DNA of 64,000 nt from positions 37,583,652 through 37,647,651 of the forward strand of contig NC_071617.1 in assembly GCF_014839835.1 (NCBI RefSeq). Direction: 5' to 3'. This DNA is from Dryobates pubescens (lineage: Eukaryota; Chordata; Aves; Piciformes; Picidae). The notes under the pieces were generated by a model. The model was not told the DNA's origin, did not search any database, and saw nothing but the letters and a program-made list of their open reading frames with translations. Within the stretch, counting starts at the first letter, position 1. Each line of letters begins with the position of its first letter. Made by a program: the position numbers and the translations under genes. Below, piece after piece: positions 39,625 to 52,317 of the stretch.

Positions 39625-42217
39625 TTAACTACTTGCGAAAACACTAAGAAGATACAAGGCTATTGTTATAAAGAAGGAACAAGATGCAAGGCTGCTGGGA
39701 TAAGGGAGAAACTTCTTGCAGAACCAGCATGTGCGGAAGGAAGGGTGAAAAGTTTATCACTGAGGAAGACTTGCTCCCTCAAAAAAGAAGAGGTAATTGT
39801 TATTGGTGATTCCCTCCTGAGGGGAACAGAAGGCCCCATATGTCGGCCAGACCCTTCTCACAGGGAAGTTTGCTGCCTCCCAGGAGTTCAAGTTAGAGAT
39901 GTTACCAGAAGGCTGCTTAGTCTGGTGCAGCCCTCTGACTACTATCCCTTACTAGTTATGCAGTTAGGGAATGATGATGTTGCAACCAGAACTCCCAGGG
40001 CTACCAAAAATGACTTCAAGGCCCTGGGAGATCTGGTTGAGGGGTCAGGTGCACAAATAATTTTTTCATCTATACCCTTAGTTGCAGGAGGGAATACCAT
40101 AAGGAACAGGACAGCAGCTATAGTCAACAAGTGGCTTAGAGGCTGGTGCAGTCAAAAGAATTTTGGGTTTTTCGATCTTGGAGATCTTTCTACAGCTGGC
40201 AACAGATGGAGCACATCTGTCCCAGAGTAGGGGAAAGGTCACAGTGTACGAGAATGGCCTATCCCTCAAAGGGAAAAAGACTCTAGGAAGGGAGTTGGCA
40301 GGTCTCATTGACAGGGCTTTAAACTAGTTTTGAAGGGGAAGGGGCTGAAACCAGTCCCCCCAGGCAAGAGTCTGGGGGTGATAAGCTAGAGCCAGAGGTG
40401 AAAACAGCAGCCCAGCTAAAGTGCATGTACACTAATGCACAAAGTATGGGCAACAAGTAAGAGGAGCTGGAAGCCTTGTTGCAGCAGGAAAGTTATGATG
40501 TAGTTGCCATCACAGAGACGTGGTGGGACAACTCACATGACTAGAGAGCTGCAGTTGACAGCTACAGGCTCCTCAGGAGAGACAGGCAAGGAAGAAGGGG
40601 TGGAGGGGTGGCCCTGTACATCAGGGAGGCACTAGATGCCATTGAGCTGGAGATCAGGGATGATCGGGTTGAGTGTTTGTGGGTGAGAATTAGAGGGAAG
40701 ACCAGCAGGGCAGACATCCTGGTTGGAGTCTGTTACAGACCACCCAACCAGGAGAAAGATATTGATGAAGCATTCTATAGGCAGCTTAAGGCTGTCTCAA
40801 GATCACCTGACCTTGTTCTCATGGGCAACTTCAACCTGCCTGATAACTGCTGGGATCTCAACACAGCAGAGAGGAGGCAGTCTAGGAGGTTCTTAGAGTG
40901 CATGGAAGACAGCTTCTTATCCCAGGTGCTGCGTGAGCCTACCAGGGGCAAGGCTATGCTTGACCTTCTCTTTATCAACAGGGAAGGGCTGGTGGGTGAT
41001 GTGGTGGTCAGAGGCTGTTTAGGGGCCAGAGACCACGAGATAATTGAATTTTCAGTATTCAGTCAGGCTAAGAGGGGCAGCAAGAGGACCTCCACTCTGG
41101 ACTTCCGGAGGGCGGACTTCAGGCTACTCAAGGAACTAACTCAGAAGGTTCCTTGGGAAACAGCCCTTAGAAACAAAGGGGTCCAGGAGAGCTGGGACTA
41201 CTTCAATGAAGAACTCTTGAAGGCACAGGAACAGGCTGTGCCAATGTGCTGGAAGATGAGCCTCCGGGGCAGATGGCCAGCCTGGATGGGTAATGAACTT
41301 CTAATAGAACTAAGGGGAAAAAAAGAGGGTGTATCACCTTTGGAAGAAAGGTGAGGCAACCCACGGAATGTTTAAGGATGTTGCTAGGTCATGTAGGAAG
41401 AAAATTAGGGAGGCAAAAGCACATTTGGAGCTTAGACTGGCCTCTGCTGTGAAGGACAATAAAAAATCTTCCACTCCCTAGTGGACACGGAGAGGAATGT
41501 TGTAACAAAAGATGATGAAAAGGCAGAGGTACTTAACACCTTTGCCTGAATTTTTACTAGCAGGACAGAATGTCTTCCAGACAGCTGGCCTGCAGAGCTG
41601 GCAGGAGCCAGGGAGCAGCCAGGAGGAGGTAGTTAGAGATCTCCTCAGCCGCTTGGATCCTCACAAATGCATGGGACCAGATGGGATCCATCCTAGGGTG
41701 CTGAGAGAGCTGGCAGATGAGCTGGCCAAGCCAATCTCCATCATTTTTCAGCAGTCCTCGCTCACTGGAGAGGTCCCAGAAGACTGGAAGCTGGCCAACA
41801 TGGTGCCCATTCACAAGAAGGGCCAGTTGGATGAGCCAGGGAATTATGGACCTGTCAGCCTGACCTCAGTGCCAGGCAAGATTATGGAACAGGTCATCTT
41901 GAGTGCAATCACACAGCACTTAGAGGATGGCCAAGGGATCAGGCCCAGCCAGCATGGATTTAGGAAGGGCAGGTCCTGCCTGACCAACCTGATCTGCTTC
42001 TATGATCAGGTGACCAACCTGGTGAATGTGGGGAGGCCTGTGGATGTAGTCTATCTGGACCTCAGTAAGGTCTTTGACACTGTCCCCCACAGCAAACTGT
42101 CCAAATGGCCAAACTATCAGCCCATGGCTTGGATGGGAGCACACTGCGTTGGGTTAGGAACTGGCTGGAGGGCTGAGAGTGGTGGTGAATGGTGCCACAT
42201 CCAGCTGGCGGCCAGTC
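39625..42217 (+). mobile_element. CR1 LINE, 5' segment (ORF1 end, endonuclease, part of reverse transcriptase)
   Basis: Plus-strand CR1 carrying, in order: the C-terminal esterase-like domain of ORF1 (about 39790-40230; IGDSLLRGTE with the GDS nucleophile block, then QLGNDD); the ORF2 endonuclease (40400-41100; YTNAQSMGNK, ITETWWD, VGVCYRPPNQE, DHEIIEFS); a linker; and the N-terminal reverse transcriptase (41640-42090; HKCMGPDGIHPRVLRELADE, VPIHKKG, QHGFRKGRSCLTNL, VYLDLSKVFDTVPHSK). The copy is dead: there are in-frame stops early in the endonuclease (MGNK-stop and HD-stop), a frame change between the endonuclease and reverse transcriptase at about 41.33-41.51 kb, and the endonuclease GDFN motif reads GNFN. 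It stops abruptly at 42217 after GGCGGCCAGTC, before the FADD box. Confidence 0.92.
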
Positions 42218-43007
42218 GGAATGATCCCCACGCATCTCGGTGATGAATAAAATCCATACCTACTTTACAACTCTTGAGTTGTGAAGTTTTTCCACATATC
42301 AATAGTTTGTCATGAGGAAAGGGGGCCTGACTATCTCAGCAGATGCTTTAACATTTTATGTAGCCTTTACTGCTTTATCTATCCTCATAGTATTCTGTTA
42401 CTTTACAAATGGTGTGTTGAAAAAGGCTAATGTGAATTATAACTCCTGCCTAGACTTGATGAAGTATCCTGCCTGATTGCTTTGACACAAAACTGCATTG
42501 GCAGTTGTGGTACCCATTTACAGCTCTCAAATCTTTTACGTAATTATGTAAACTTCAGTTCTGGGAAGAGTTCACAAACTGACTAGTCAACTCTCAGTGA
42601 AGTTAACTAAATCCAGTAGAGAATTATTTTTGCTCCCTGGGGAAAAAGAAATGCTGTAATTATGTATTTACAAAAAAGGTCGTGCCAGCGTATACTTCAA
42701 GTTTTTGATGTACTATTGTCCCACAATGGACAACGAACAGTTAGAGGAAGCTGCTAGGAGAAACATCTTATTAGAGCTGGAGGCTAGAATAATTCTAAAT
42801 TATTTGGTGTTCTTTCCTACCATTTAGGAGAAGGGCATTCACCTCCTTTAAGCACTTCCATTCCAATGAACAACAACAAAAACCCCCTAACTTCCAAGTG
42901 GTAGTCTAGATTGCTTAATGAGTAAAACCATTTTTTAAAGTATTTTATTCTGTGTTGACTGCATGGTTTTATGTAGTGCTTTTTCCTTCTCAGCTTGCCT
43001 TCTAAAA

Positions 43008-43094
43008 TTTCTTTTTTTTTTTTTTTTTTTTTTGTTTGTTTGTTTGGGTTTTGGTTGTGTGTTTTGGTTTTTTTGGGGTTTTTTTTTTTGTGTG
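43008..43094. repeat. Poly-T and T/G-rich simple sequence
   Basis: A run of about 20 T followed by GTTTGTTTGTTTGGG and TTTTGG groups. Confidence 0.9.
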
Positions 43095-45202
43095 GCTGAG
43101 TACCTCTTGGGCTCGATTCCTTTACTCCTTGTTCTTCCTTTTTAAGTTTCCTTTTCCCTTGCTTGCCTCATTAACCTTTCTTCCCTTGTGCATACTTTTT
43201 TTTCTCATTTAGATTAGGTGTAGATTAGAAAAAAAGTTTTTACTATGTTACCTGAACATACTATCTGTATAGATAACTACAGCTCAATGTTAGCAGGTCA
43301 TAAAAAGCACAGGCTCTTTTTTGCTGTTCCTTAGATTGTGGGACATGCCACAAACACTGTGGCAGCCTGGTTTTGGGTCATTCTTTGTCCTTTGTTATCA
43401 ACTAGCACACTCAGTCCAGAGCCCAGTGAAGCTGTAGGATATCCTTCTCAGTTTCTGCCTCTTCCTGCAAAAGTTTGTCATCCATAGTACTACAGGAGGA
43501 ATTTTTGCTATTTCCATTGGCAAGGACGACTGTAGGATTTTTAATTTGTGCCCTGTTGCAGGTGGGCATAACACCACTGAGCAGCATTTAGTGATTTGTG
43601 GGTTCCATGTTTTAAACTTCTATTACCTACTGATCATGGACAGTTTCTTTGTTTAAGGGCTGGTGATGTGCTCCCTCAGTACCACATAACATAAATGAAA
43701 AAGGCAGAAAAGCAGTCATCTCTTCAGTTAAACAGAAGGTGGTGGTGCTGGGCTTCCTGGTACTCAGGACATGGTTCTAGCCACAGGGAGACAAACTGGG
43801 CATAGTTTTCAGTCGAATGCTGTGAAGCATGGTTTAGGCTGGGAAATCCTCCCGATTTACCTGTTGCCTCTTCTGAGCACTGTTTGTACTGGGAGAAGTA
43901 AGAGGAGCACTTACTTGTTCAGAGCTATTATTTGAGTAGTTTTTCTTTTGATGGGCAGGGAAGAGTTGACATGATCCATGGGCAGTTCCCCAAGTTAGCA
44001 TACCCTTGAAGCACAGACCACTGCTACATGTGTGTGTCTGTTGGCAGTCTGTTCTTTACCTGGAAGAAAATCATGAAGGCAGATTGTGGCAAGAGTGGCT
44101 TGTCGTTAAGGGTGCCATTAGCAGGCAGGGTTTTCCTTGAATAATATCACATGCCCAGCTTGGGTGGTATGTGTTCATCTGGCCCAGCTTTCAGAGACTG
44201 TGGCATTCTTGGGTTTTGCTATTGTCCTCTTGCATGGCTTTTGTCTTTTTTCCTGTCGATTTTTATCTTGTCCACTCCCATCTCAGGAAGCTGTTCAATG
44301 TTACTCTCTATTTTTCTCTTTACAAACTGTCATCCTGCATCTGAGGAACCTGCTGTTCTAGCAGTCTTCCTCCTACTGTTAAAAGCAACCCTGCTACCCA
44401 AATTTCAGAGTCCTTATAAGGGAAGTACCTTCACTTCCTGTACAGTGTAACAGCATCAGTGGGTAAAATTCTCAATCTTGTAAGTACCACATAAGTACCC
44501 ATCTTGTAAATGCACTGGAGAAAAAAGAAGGCTGAATTCTCTCTGGGAGATACTTTCTCAGCCATCCAGAAGCCTTTTATGAGTTTAGGCTCCTCTCATA
44601 AAAATGGTTTGTTATGCACAATTGCAAAGCAAACTGAGGAGAAAAGCACATTGGGAAGAGGAATATGACATTTTCATACTCAGTGTTGCACTAGCACTGC
44701 TGTAAACTGCCCCATAATTACTCATGAAGCATTTACATCTTAAGTCTTCACTTAAAGATGGATATCAGTAGGGAATGTGAGAAGTGGTACTGATACTTTT
44801 TCATCAATGGTAAAATGCTGTTTTCTGTAACAACTGGTATTCTGTACTTCTGTGATCCAGGCTATGTAGTCAGTTTTAAAATGAATTGACTGGGAAATAG
44901 AACAGGGAACACAAGCCAGGGCTTGGCTAAGAATAATTTGTTACATAATTAGTATGATGATAAGAATAAATCAAACCCAGTACTTTATTAAGCATGGTAG
45001 GCATAGGGATTCTTCTTGTGTTCCCAACCTACTGCTTTCATCTGTTTGTGTGTTTTCAGAATTTTTCAGGTTTTTCACTTATAGCAGCTGTTTTAGTTCT
45101 AGAATGTCTGATGGGGAGTATGAAGTTCTTTAGATCAGACTGCATGTACAATAATACAAAGACCTGTACTGAATTTGAAATCCCTGATAAATTTGGCTAT
45201 TT

Positions 45203-45227
45203 AAAAAAAAAAAGGGGGGGGGGGGAG
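45203..45227. repeat. Poly-A / poly-G junction
   Basis: A run of A directly followed by a run of G. Confidence 0.9.
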
Positions 45228-45892
45228 AATTTGGCAAATCAAATTGTAGATGCTAACAGGCTTCAGAATATGAAGATGTAGAACCTTTGATCAGAATTGT
45301 TTTTAGTGGGAAATTCTTTCTTCTGCCATTGTCCCCTTCAAGGTAAAAGAAATCTTCTCAGCTGTAGCATTTAAAAAGGCAGACTTCAAAATACCACATA
45401 TGAGTTATATATAATTCTTTCAGTTACTGAATATTAGCCTATGGATATTGGATCTGAGATAGTCATCTTGGGAGATGTGTCATGGTGTTAGCCAGGTATT
45501 TATTTTTCTGCTTAATTTTACTGCTCTTTGGAGCATATACTGACTTGTTTATCTAAGGGAGAAAACTGAAAAACAGCCATTCAAGAATCAAGAGATGATG
45601 GCTTTCAGCTACTTTGGGTGACCTGTCATACATCTAAAGTTGCTGTTTCCTTTTCGAGCTTCTGTTCTGCCTCTGTTAATAACTTGTAGCCTCTTACATC
45701 TCAAAGTGGTTCCAAATAATGTTTATCAATATGTTAATAGATGCTTAATATATCAAGTTGCTCATTTTTATAAATGTAAAATAACTTGTTTCTTAATTTG
45801 TGCTTCAAGATGAAATACATTTTATCATGAAGTCCTCAGAACTGGTGTTTTTGGGGGAAAAACAGTGCTTCTTTCAGGGTTAAATCAGGATA

Positions 45893-46125
45893 GCAAGGGT
45901 CTGTCAAGTATTAAAGCATTTCTATTGTTTAGTAGTGGAAAGAGTTTAAAAGAAATGAATGCATTGAAAATTTGGACCATACCATTACTTCTCTAACTTT
46001 GACAACTTTGACAGCTGGCAAGGATCTGTCAAGTATTACAGAATCTCCATTGTTTAGTAGCAGAAGGAGTTTAAAAGAAATGAATGAACTGAAAATTTGG
46101 ACCATACCATTATTTCTCTGACAAC
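45893..46125. repeat. Two-copy tandem duplication, 125-bp period
   Basis: Copies start at 45893 and 46018. They share GTTTAAAAGAAATGAATG, GAAAATTTGGACCATACCAT and TCTGTCAAGTATTA with scattered substitutions, so the duplication is moderately old. Confidence 0.9.
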
Positions 46126-46865
46126 TGGATGATTCAGGTATGATCTGATCATTGAGATAGTAACTTGCTATCTTCTTCCCATTACAGAGTATTTACTATG
46201 CCACAGATCCCAAATGGTGAAAACAATTTAACAAGGAAAGGAATATGGCTGCACATTTCTCGTCAACTTTTTCTGTCTTTGCAAGAATTGTTACAATTTA
46301 TTTCTTAGAGCCAGTGAGTTCATTGCTGCTAGTACCATTTCAATTTACTATCTTGGAGGAAGCTGCCCAGAAAAGCCACCGTAATAAATCTTCAAACATA
46401 ACCTTGTGAGCATGGCTTTTCATTCTTTTGAATTAGCCTAGATGGGAAGACAACAGCAGGTGACACCATGTACCAAACTGCAGCAACAACAGCTGAATAG
46501 GTGGCATGCTGCTGGCAGAAACAGCTTACCCTGAGACTGGTAACAATACCTTTCAGATTCTAGGCTGATCCAAGAGCTGTGCAGAAAGCCAGAGTGTTTA
46601 AAAGTTTTATGCATCTGCTTGATGAGTGTTAGTATGAAAAATCTGATTGTGTTCTGCATTCAAGCACAGATGTAAAACAGTTGCTCTGTCTAGGGAAGAT
46701 TAATAATTGGACTGTATGGTCTTTCACAAATTCTCAACATCGGAAGGGGGAGAGCAGCACAGATTTCCCCCTCCCCCAAGAGTTCTTAAAATATTGCAGT
46801 GTCACCTATGGGTGAAAACTTAGAATGCCACTTCAGCAATAACAGTACCAAGTCTTTATGGTGAC

Positions 46866-48565
46866 TCCATGTATCACAGTATCACCAAGGTTGGAAGAGA
46901 CCTCAAAGATTATCAAGTCCAACCTGTCACCCAAGACCTCATGACTAGACCATGGCAACAAGTGCCACATCCAGTCCCCTCTTGAACCCCTCCAGGGATG
47001 GTGACTCCACCACCTCCCTGGGCAGCACATTCCAATGGCGAACAACTGTCTCAGTGAAGAACTTTCTCCTCACCTCCAGCCTAAACATCCCCTGGTGCAG
47101 CTTGAGACTGTGTCCCCTTGTTCTGGTGCTGGTTGCCTGAGAGAAGAGACCAACTCCCTCCTGGCCACAATCCCCCTTCAGGCAGTTGTAGACAGCAATG
47201 AGGTCTCCCCTGAGCCTCCTCTTCTCCAGGCTAAACAATCCCAGCTCCCTCAGCCTCTCCTCATAGGGCTTCTGCTCAAGGCCTCTCCCCAGCCTTGTTG
47301 CCCTTCTCTGGACACGTTCAAATGTCTCAATGCCCTTCCTAAACTGAGGGGCCCAGAACTGGACACAGTACTCAAGGTGTGGCCTAACCAGTGCAGAGTC
47401 CAGGGGCACAATGACTTCCCTTCTCCTGCTGGCCACACTATTCTTGATACAGGCCAGGATGCCATTGGCCTTCTTGGCTGCCTGGGCACACTGCTGGCTC
47501 ATGTTTAGGCAGCTGTCAATCAACATGCCCAGGTCCCTTTCTGCCTGGCTGCTCTCCAGCCACTCTGACCCCAGCCTGTAGCTCTGCATGGGGTTCCTGT
47601 GGCCACAGTGCAGCACCCGGCACTTGGACTTGTTGAATGCCACCCTGTTGGACTCCGCCCATCTGTCCAGTCGGTCAAGGTCCCTCTGCAGAGCCTTTCT
47701 GCGCTCTAACTGACCAACATCTGCTCCCAACTTGGTGTCATCTGCAAATTTGCTGATAACTGTCTCAATCCCTTCATCTAGATCATAAATGAAGATATTA
47801 AAAAGGATGGGGCCCAGCACTGATCCCTGGGGGACGCCACTGGTGACTGGCCGCCAGCTGGATGTGGCACCATTCACCACCACTCTCTGGGCTCAGCCCT
47901 TCAGCCAGTTCCTAACCCAGCACAGAGTGTTGCGGTCCAAACCACGAGCTGACAGCTTAGCCAGCAGTTTACTGTGGGGGACAGTGTCAAAGGCCTTGCT
48001 GAAGTCCAGATGGACCACATCCACAGGCCTCCCCACGTCCACCAGACGGGTCACCTGATCATAGAAGGAGATCAGGTTGGAGAGGCAGGACCTGCCCTTC
48101 CTAAATCCATGTTGGCTGGACCTGAGCCCTTGGCTATCCTTCAGGTGCGCAGTTACTGCTGCCAGGATAATCTGCTCCATCACTTTCCCTGGCACTGAGG
48201 TCAGGCTGACTGGCCTGGAGTTTCCAGGTTCCTCCGTCCGACCCTTCTTGTGGATGGGCATCACACTGGCCACTTTCCAGTCATCTGGCACCTCTGTGGT
48301 GAGCCAGGACTGGTGGAAAATGATGGAGAGCGGCTTGGCCAGCTCATCTGCCAGCTCTCTCAGCACCCTAGGATGGATCCCATCCGGTCCCATGGACTTG
48401 TGGGTATCCAAGTGGCTCAGCAGGTCCCGAACTAATTCCTCATGGATTTCCGGGGCAATACACCGCTCCCTGACCTCATCACCCAGTTCAGGAGGCCACT
48501 CGTCCTGAACTCCTCCTGCCTTACTGTTAAAGATGGAGGCAAAGAAGGTACTCAGGACCTCAGCC
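46866..48565 (-). mobile_element. CR1 LINE with nearly whole reverse-transcriptase region
   Basis: Minus-strand, 5'-truncated copy of 1.7 kb reaching the CR1 3' end at 46866. The reverse transcriptase reads in one frame for about 480 codons ([91 protein letters not shown] with the catalytic FADD, then the thumb region to [13 protein letters not shown]). One in-frame TGA near 47896, in LKG-stop-AQR, interrupts it. With the endonuclease and ORF1 missing it cannot move on its own. The long open frame means a rather young insertion. Confidence 0.93.
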
Positions 48566-48661
48566 TTTTACTCATTTACTTATTATGCATTCTAAAAAGT
48601 TAAAACACTCTTGAAATCCTTTCAGTGTCTTTTTAAAAAGTGTTTGATGGCAACTGTGTTC

Positions 48662-49480
48662 ACAGTTGCAGAGGGACCTCGACCAGCTGGACAGATGGGT
48701 GGAGTCCAATGGGATGGCATTCAACAAGTCCAAGTGCTGGGTGCTGCACTTTGGCCACAGCAACCCCATGCAGAGCTACAGGCTGGGGTCAGAGTGGCTG
48801 GAGAGTTCCCAAACAGAGAGGGACCTGGGGGTACTGATTGACAGCCACCTAAACATGAGCCAGCAGTGTGCCCAGGTGGCCAAGAGGGCCAATGGCATCC
48901 TGGCCTGCATTAGGAATAGTGTGGCCAGCAGGAGCAGGGAGGTCATTGTGCCCCTGTACTCTGCATTGGTTAGGCCACACCTTGAGTACTGTGTCCAGTT
49001 CTGGGCCCCTCAGTTTAAGAAGGACATCGAGACACCTGAACGTGTCCTTAGAAGGGCAACAAAGCTGGGGAGAGGCCTTTAGCACAAGCCCTTGAGGAGA
49101 GGCTGAGGGAGCTGGGATTGTTTAGCCTGGAGGAGTCTCAGGGGTAACCTCATTGCTCTCTACAGCTACCTGAAAGGTGGTTGTAGCCAGGAAAGTGTTG
49201 TGTCTCTTCTCCCAGGCAACCAGAACAAGGGGACACAGTCTCAAGCTGCACCAGGGGATGTTTTGGTTCAAGGAGAGGGGAAAGTTCTTCATGGAGAGAG
49301 TTGTTCATCATTGGAATGGGCTGCCCAGGGAGGTGGTGGAGTCACCATCCCTGGAGGTGTTCAAGAGGGGACTGGATATGGCACTTGGTGCCATGATCTA
49401 GTCATGAGGTCTGTGATGACAGGTTGGACTCGATGATCTTTGAGGTCTCTTCTATACCTTGGGGATACTGTGATCACAAT
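48662..49480 (+). mobile_element. CR1 LINE 3' part
   Basis: Plus-strand copy, 5'-truncated within the reverse transcriptase ([20 protein letters not shown]) and complete to the 3' end (GGTTGGACTCGATGATCTTT GAGGTCTCTTC). It is open to codon GRGL near 49082 and broken after that. It lies head-to-head with the copy at 46866-48565, 96 bases apart. Confidence 0.92.
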
Positions 49481-49895
49481 GTGATAGAATTAGAAAATCT
49501 CCACAGTTTCTGTACCATTTCAAAAATAGCTTTTCAGGCTTGGGTTTAAGTTTGCAGATATCTTTTGTGGTTGTTGGGGTATTTTGAGTCTTTTTGTTCC
49601 CCACTATTACTGCTATTGGACTGCACTAATTTGATGTTTTTCTTTTAGCATACTAAGAAATACATAAAAATATTGAGAGCCTTCCTACAAGGAGTAAGAA
49701 CCAGATTTTTATCCTAGCCCCTGCAAGTTAGCAGACAATTGAAAAGACTTCTCCCTGAAGGATTTATCTTCTTGCCCCTGCTGCATCTACATACATAAGC
49801 TATCAAAGAAGAAAAGCAATGTTAAAGTGAGTCAAAACAAAAAAAAAAAAACAGATTTTTTTCAAAGAAATAAAATCAGAATGCTTGGTATTTTA

Positions 49896-50097
49896 CCAGG
49901 TAGATTAGGATTATCTTGGGCATCAGGAAATGCCTCTTCACTGAGCCATCTCAGGAGGCTTCCCAGGAAAGCGGTCACAGCATGAAGTCTGTCAGAATTC
50001 GAGGAGGATCTGGATGATGCTTATTCACATAGTTTCCTTTTAGGTAGTCCTGCAAGGAGCAGAAAGTTCTAGCTCCCTTCCACCCTGAGATATTCTG
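49896..50097 (+). mobile_element. CR1 LINE 3' end, different subfamily
   Basis: Contains GAAAGCGGTCACAGCATGAA, TTTTAGGTAGTCCTGCAAGG and the terminus CTTCCACCCTGAGATATTCT, a CR1-Y-like tail distinct from its neighbours and more decayed. Confidence 0.75.
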
Positions 50098-50589
50098 TCT
50101 TTGTCAGAGAAATACCACTTTGACTAGGAGCAGCAGTACAAACAACTGACTTTTATAACCTTTGTGAATGCCTTCAACTTCTATGTTGCGTTTCAGTTAA
50201 ATGCGTCAACACTTGCGAGATCAATGCAGCCCACCTCACTGACGCACACAGGTGAAGCACTGGATCCTCTTCACTAAACCCATTTCCTGCTGTTTTTAAG
50301 GAAGTTCTGTTCTTTACTTAGTCAACACTTGCTCAAAATAAATTCTGCTTGTTGCTTTCTGTTTAGGCATGTTTTGCACATGGTGGGCACTCTATGAAAA
50401 TCAAATTTATACACATTCATCACCCCTGTGATTCCTGTAATAAATTTTTCCTCTTTTGTTAGATGCATTCAGGTTTTGTAGCCCCATGGAATTATTCAGA
50501 CTTTAATCCAGCAGTGCAGTTCCAGTCTTTTATTTTGAAAGACTCTTAACTAGTTTAAAACAAGTGAACAACTTAAATGTAAAATGTCC

Positions 50590-50595
50590 TTTATT
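50590..50595 (-). terminator. DPY30: DPY30 poly(A) signal
   Basis: An AATAAA on the minus strand lies 136 nt past the stop codon, giving a short 3' UTR in an AT-rich setting. No other hexamer lies between it and the stop. Confidence 0.75.
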
Positions 50596-50730
50596 AAATA
50601 ACTCAAAAGGTAAAGCAAGTTATGCAATTAAGAAAGACATCATGGATCCAAAGGGTTTTCATAGCAGAAAACAAGTTGCGGCAAATGAGCATTTCAGTCT
50701 AGCAGCCCAACTGTCCTCATTTTTATGGCG

Positions 50731-50803
50731 CTAATTTCGGTCCTCAAATTGTGACTTGTTTTTTAAAAGATATGCTGCTAGAAATTCAATGGGATTTGGA
50801 GGT
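50731..50803 (-). CDS. DPY30: DPY30 last coding exon, with stop
   Basis: Encodes [20 protein letters not shown] then EDRN and a TAG stop (50731-50733). It completes the second helix of the Dpy-30 motif. Acceptor is TTTACAG/ACCT. Confidence 0.97.
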
Positions 50804-51436
50804 CTGTAAAGAAGAAAGTAAACCAAAAGCAATTATTTTTTGTTACATGAAATTAGGTAGCTGAAGAATTAATCACCTTCCCTTAAACACAAAATAAATC
50901 CTCCCAAACATCTGTAAGCATTGACTTAGGAATGATCAACTACCTGAAGTTACTGTCTGATGAGAGTTTTTAATAAGGAGTCTTACTCACCCTTGGTTCA
51001 GTGTTAATAAATTGCTGGAATAGTTACATACCCAGAACTAGGGTATAGTCTGCAAGTGTAAATTCCGTATGTACAGCACTGGAAGTTACATGCCTTTGCC
51101 CATTTCATTAACTTCTGATATATATAGCATGAGTTAATCTGTCAGTGCTTTCTCCATTTTCTTCTAACAGTTCTTGTGCACTTCCATGCCTTAGGGCTGT
51201 TTTCACTGTTTCTGGCAACTGACAAGAGCACAGCAAAATGTCAACAAAAACTTCAAATTTGAGAAGTGCTGTAGCTTGCAAGTAGTGAATAATAGTAAGT
51301 TGTGATCACTGGCCTTAGCTTGTGGTGGGTTTTCTTATTGTTTGGGGTGGGGGGTTTTGTTGTTGTTGTTTAAGTGCTCTTTCAGGTACAGTACCATGAA
51401 TCCTGCTCATCTGACCACACAGTAAATTACAAACTT

Positions 51437-52280
51437 ATAATAATAGAACTGTTTCAGATGGAGGAGACCTTTAAGATCCTTGAGTCCAACCTTCAACATA
51501 AGACAACTCTGGCCATTAAACTATGTCACAAAGTACTATGTTCACATGTTTCTTGAACACCCCCAGGGGCAACTCCAATGACAACTCCACCTTCCCAGGC
51601 AACCCGTTCCAATGCCTGACCACTATTTCAGTACAGAATTGCTTCCTAATATCCCTTCTAAAACTCCCCTGTGGCAATTTCAGGCTATTTCCTCTCATTC
51701 TATTGCTTGATACTAGGGAGAAGAGATTGACTCCCACTTCAATCCAATTTCCTTTCATGTAGTTGGAGGTCTCCCCTAAGCCTCCTCCAGACCAAGCAAT
51801 CCCAGTTCCCTCAGCCACTCCTCATGAGACATGTTCTCTAGACCCTTCACCAGCTTGGTTGCCCTTCTCAGGACATGCTACCTCATGGTCTTTCCTGTGG
51901 TGAGGCCCAAAACTCACACAGTGCTTGAAGTGTGGCCTCACTAGTGACAAGTACAGGGGCACAATCACTTCCCTACTTCCACTGCCCACACTTCCTGATA
52001 CAGGCTGGGATGCTGTTAGTCTTCCTGGCCATCTGAGCACACTGTTGGCTCATGTCCAACCAGATGTCAACCAGCACTCCCAGGTCTTTTTCTTCCAGCC
52101 ACTCTCCCCCAGGCCTGTAGCATTGCAGGGGGGTGTGCAGCATCTGGAACCTAGCCTTGTTAAACCTCATACAACTGACCTCAGCCCATCAATCCAGCCT
52201 GTCCAGATCTCTGCAGAACCTTCCTACTCTCAAGCACATCAACATGCCCATCCAATGTATTGTCATCCAGAGGCTATTAA
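51437..52280 (-). mobile_element. Old CR1 LINE 3' part in DPY30's last intron
   Basis: Minus-strand CR1 reading [40 protein letters not shown] and a 3' UTR to 51437. There are several frame breaks and gaps, and it is older than the 46-49 kb copies. It is in the same orientation as DPY30. Confidence 0.88.
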
Positions 52281-52317
52281 CAAAGGTCTGGCAGTGAGCA
52301 AATATGTATATAAAGAG

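Larger units (their letters stand above)
42218..46865. other. Intergenic sequence without recognised genes
   Basis: AT-rich. It contains a T/G-rich tract (43.0 kb), a poly-A/poly-G junction (45.2 kb) and a 125-bp-spaced tandem duplication (45.9-46.1 kb). No exon recognised. Confidence 0.55.

Noticed and set aside
47035-48508. Plus-strand frames of 143-157 codons over the CR1 at 46.9-48.6 kb
   Set aside because: Antisense shadows of the CR1 reverse-transcriptase frame.
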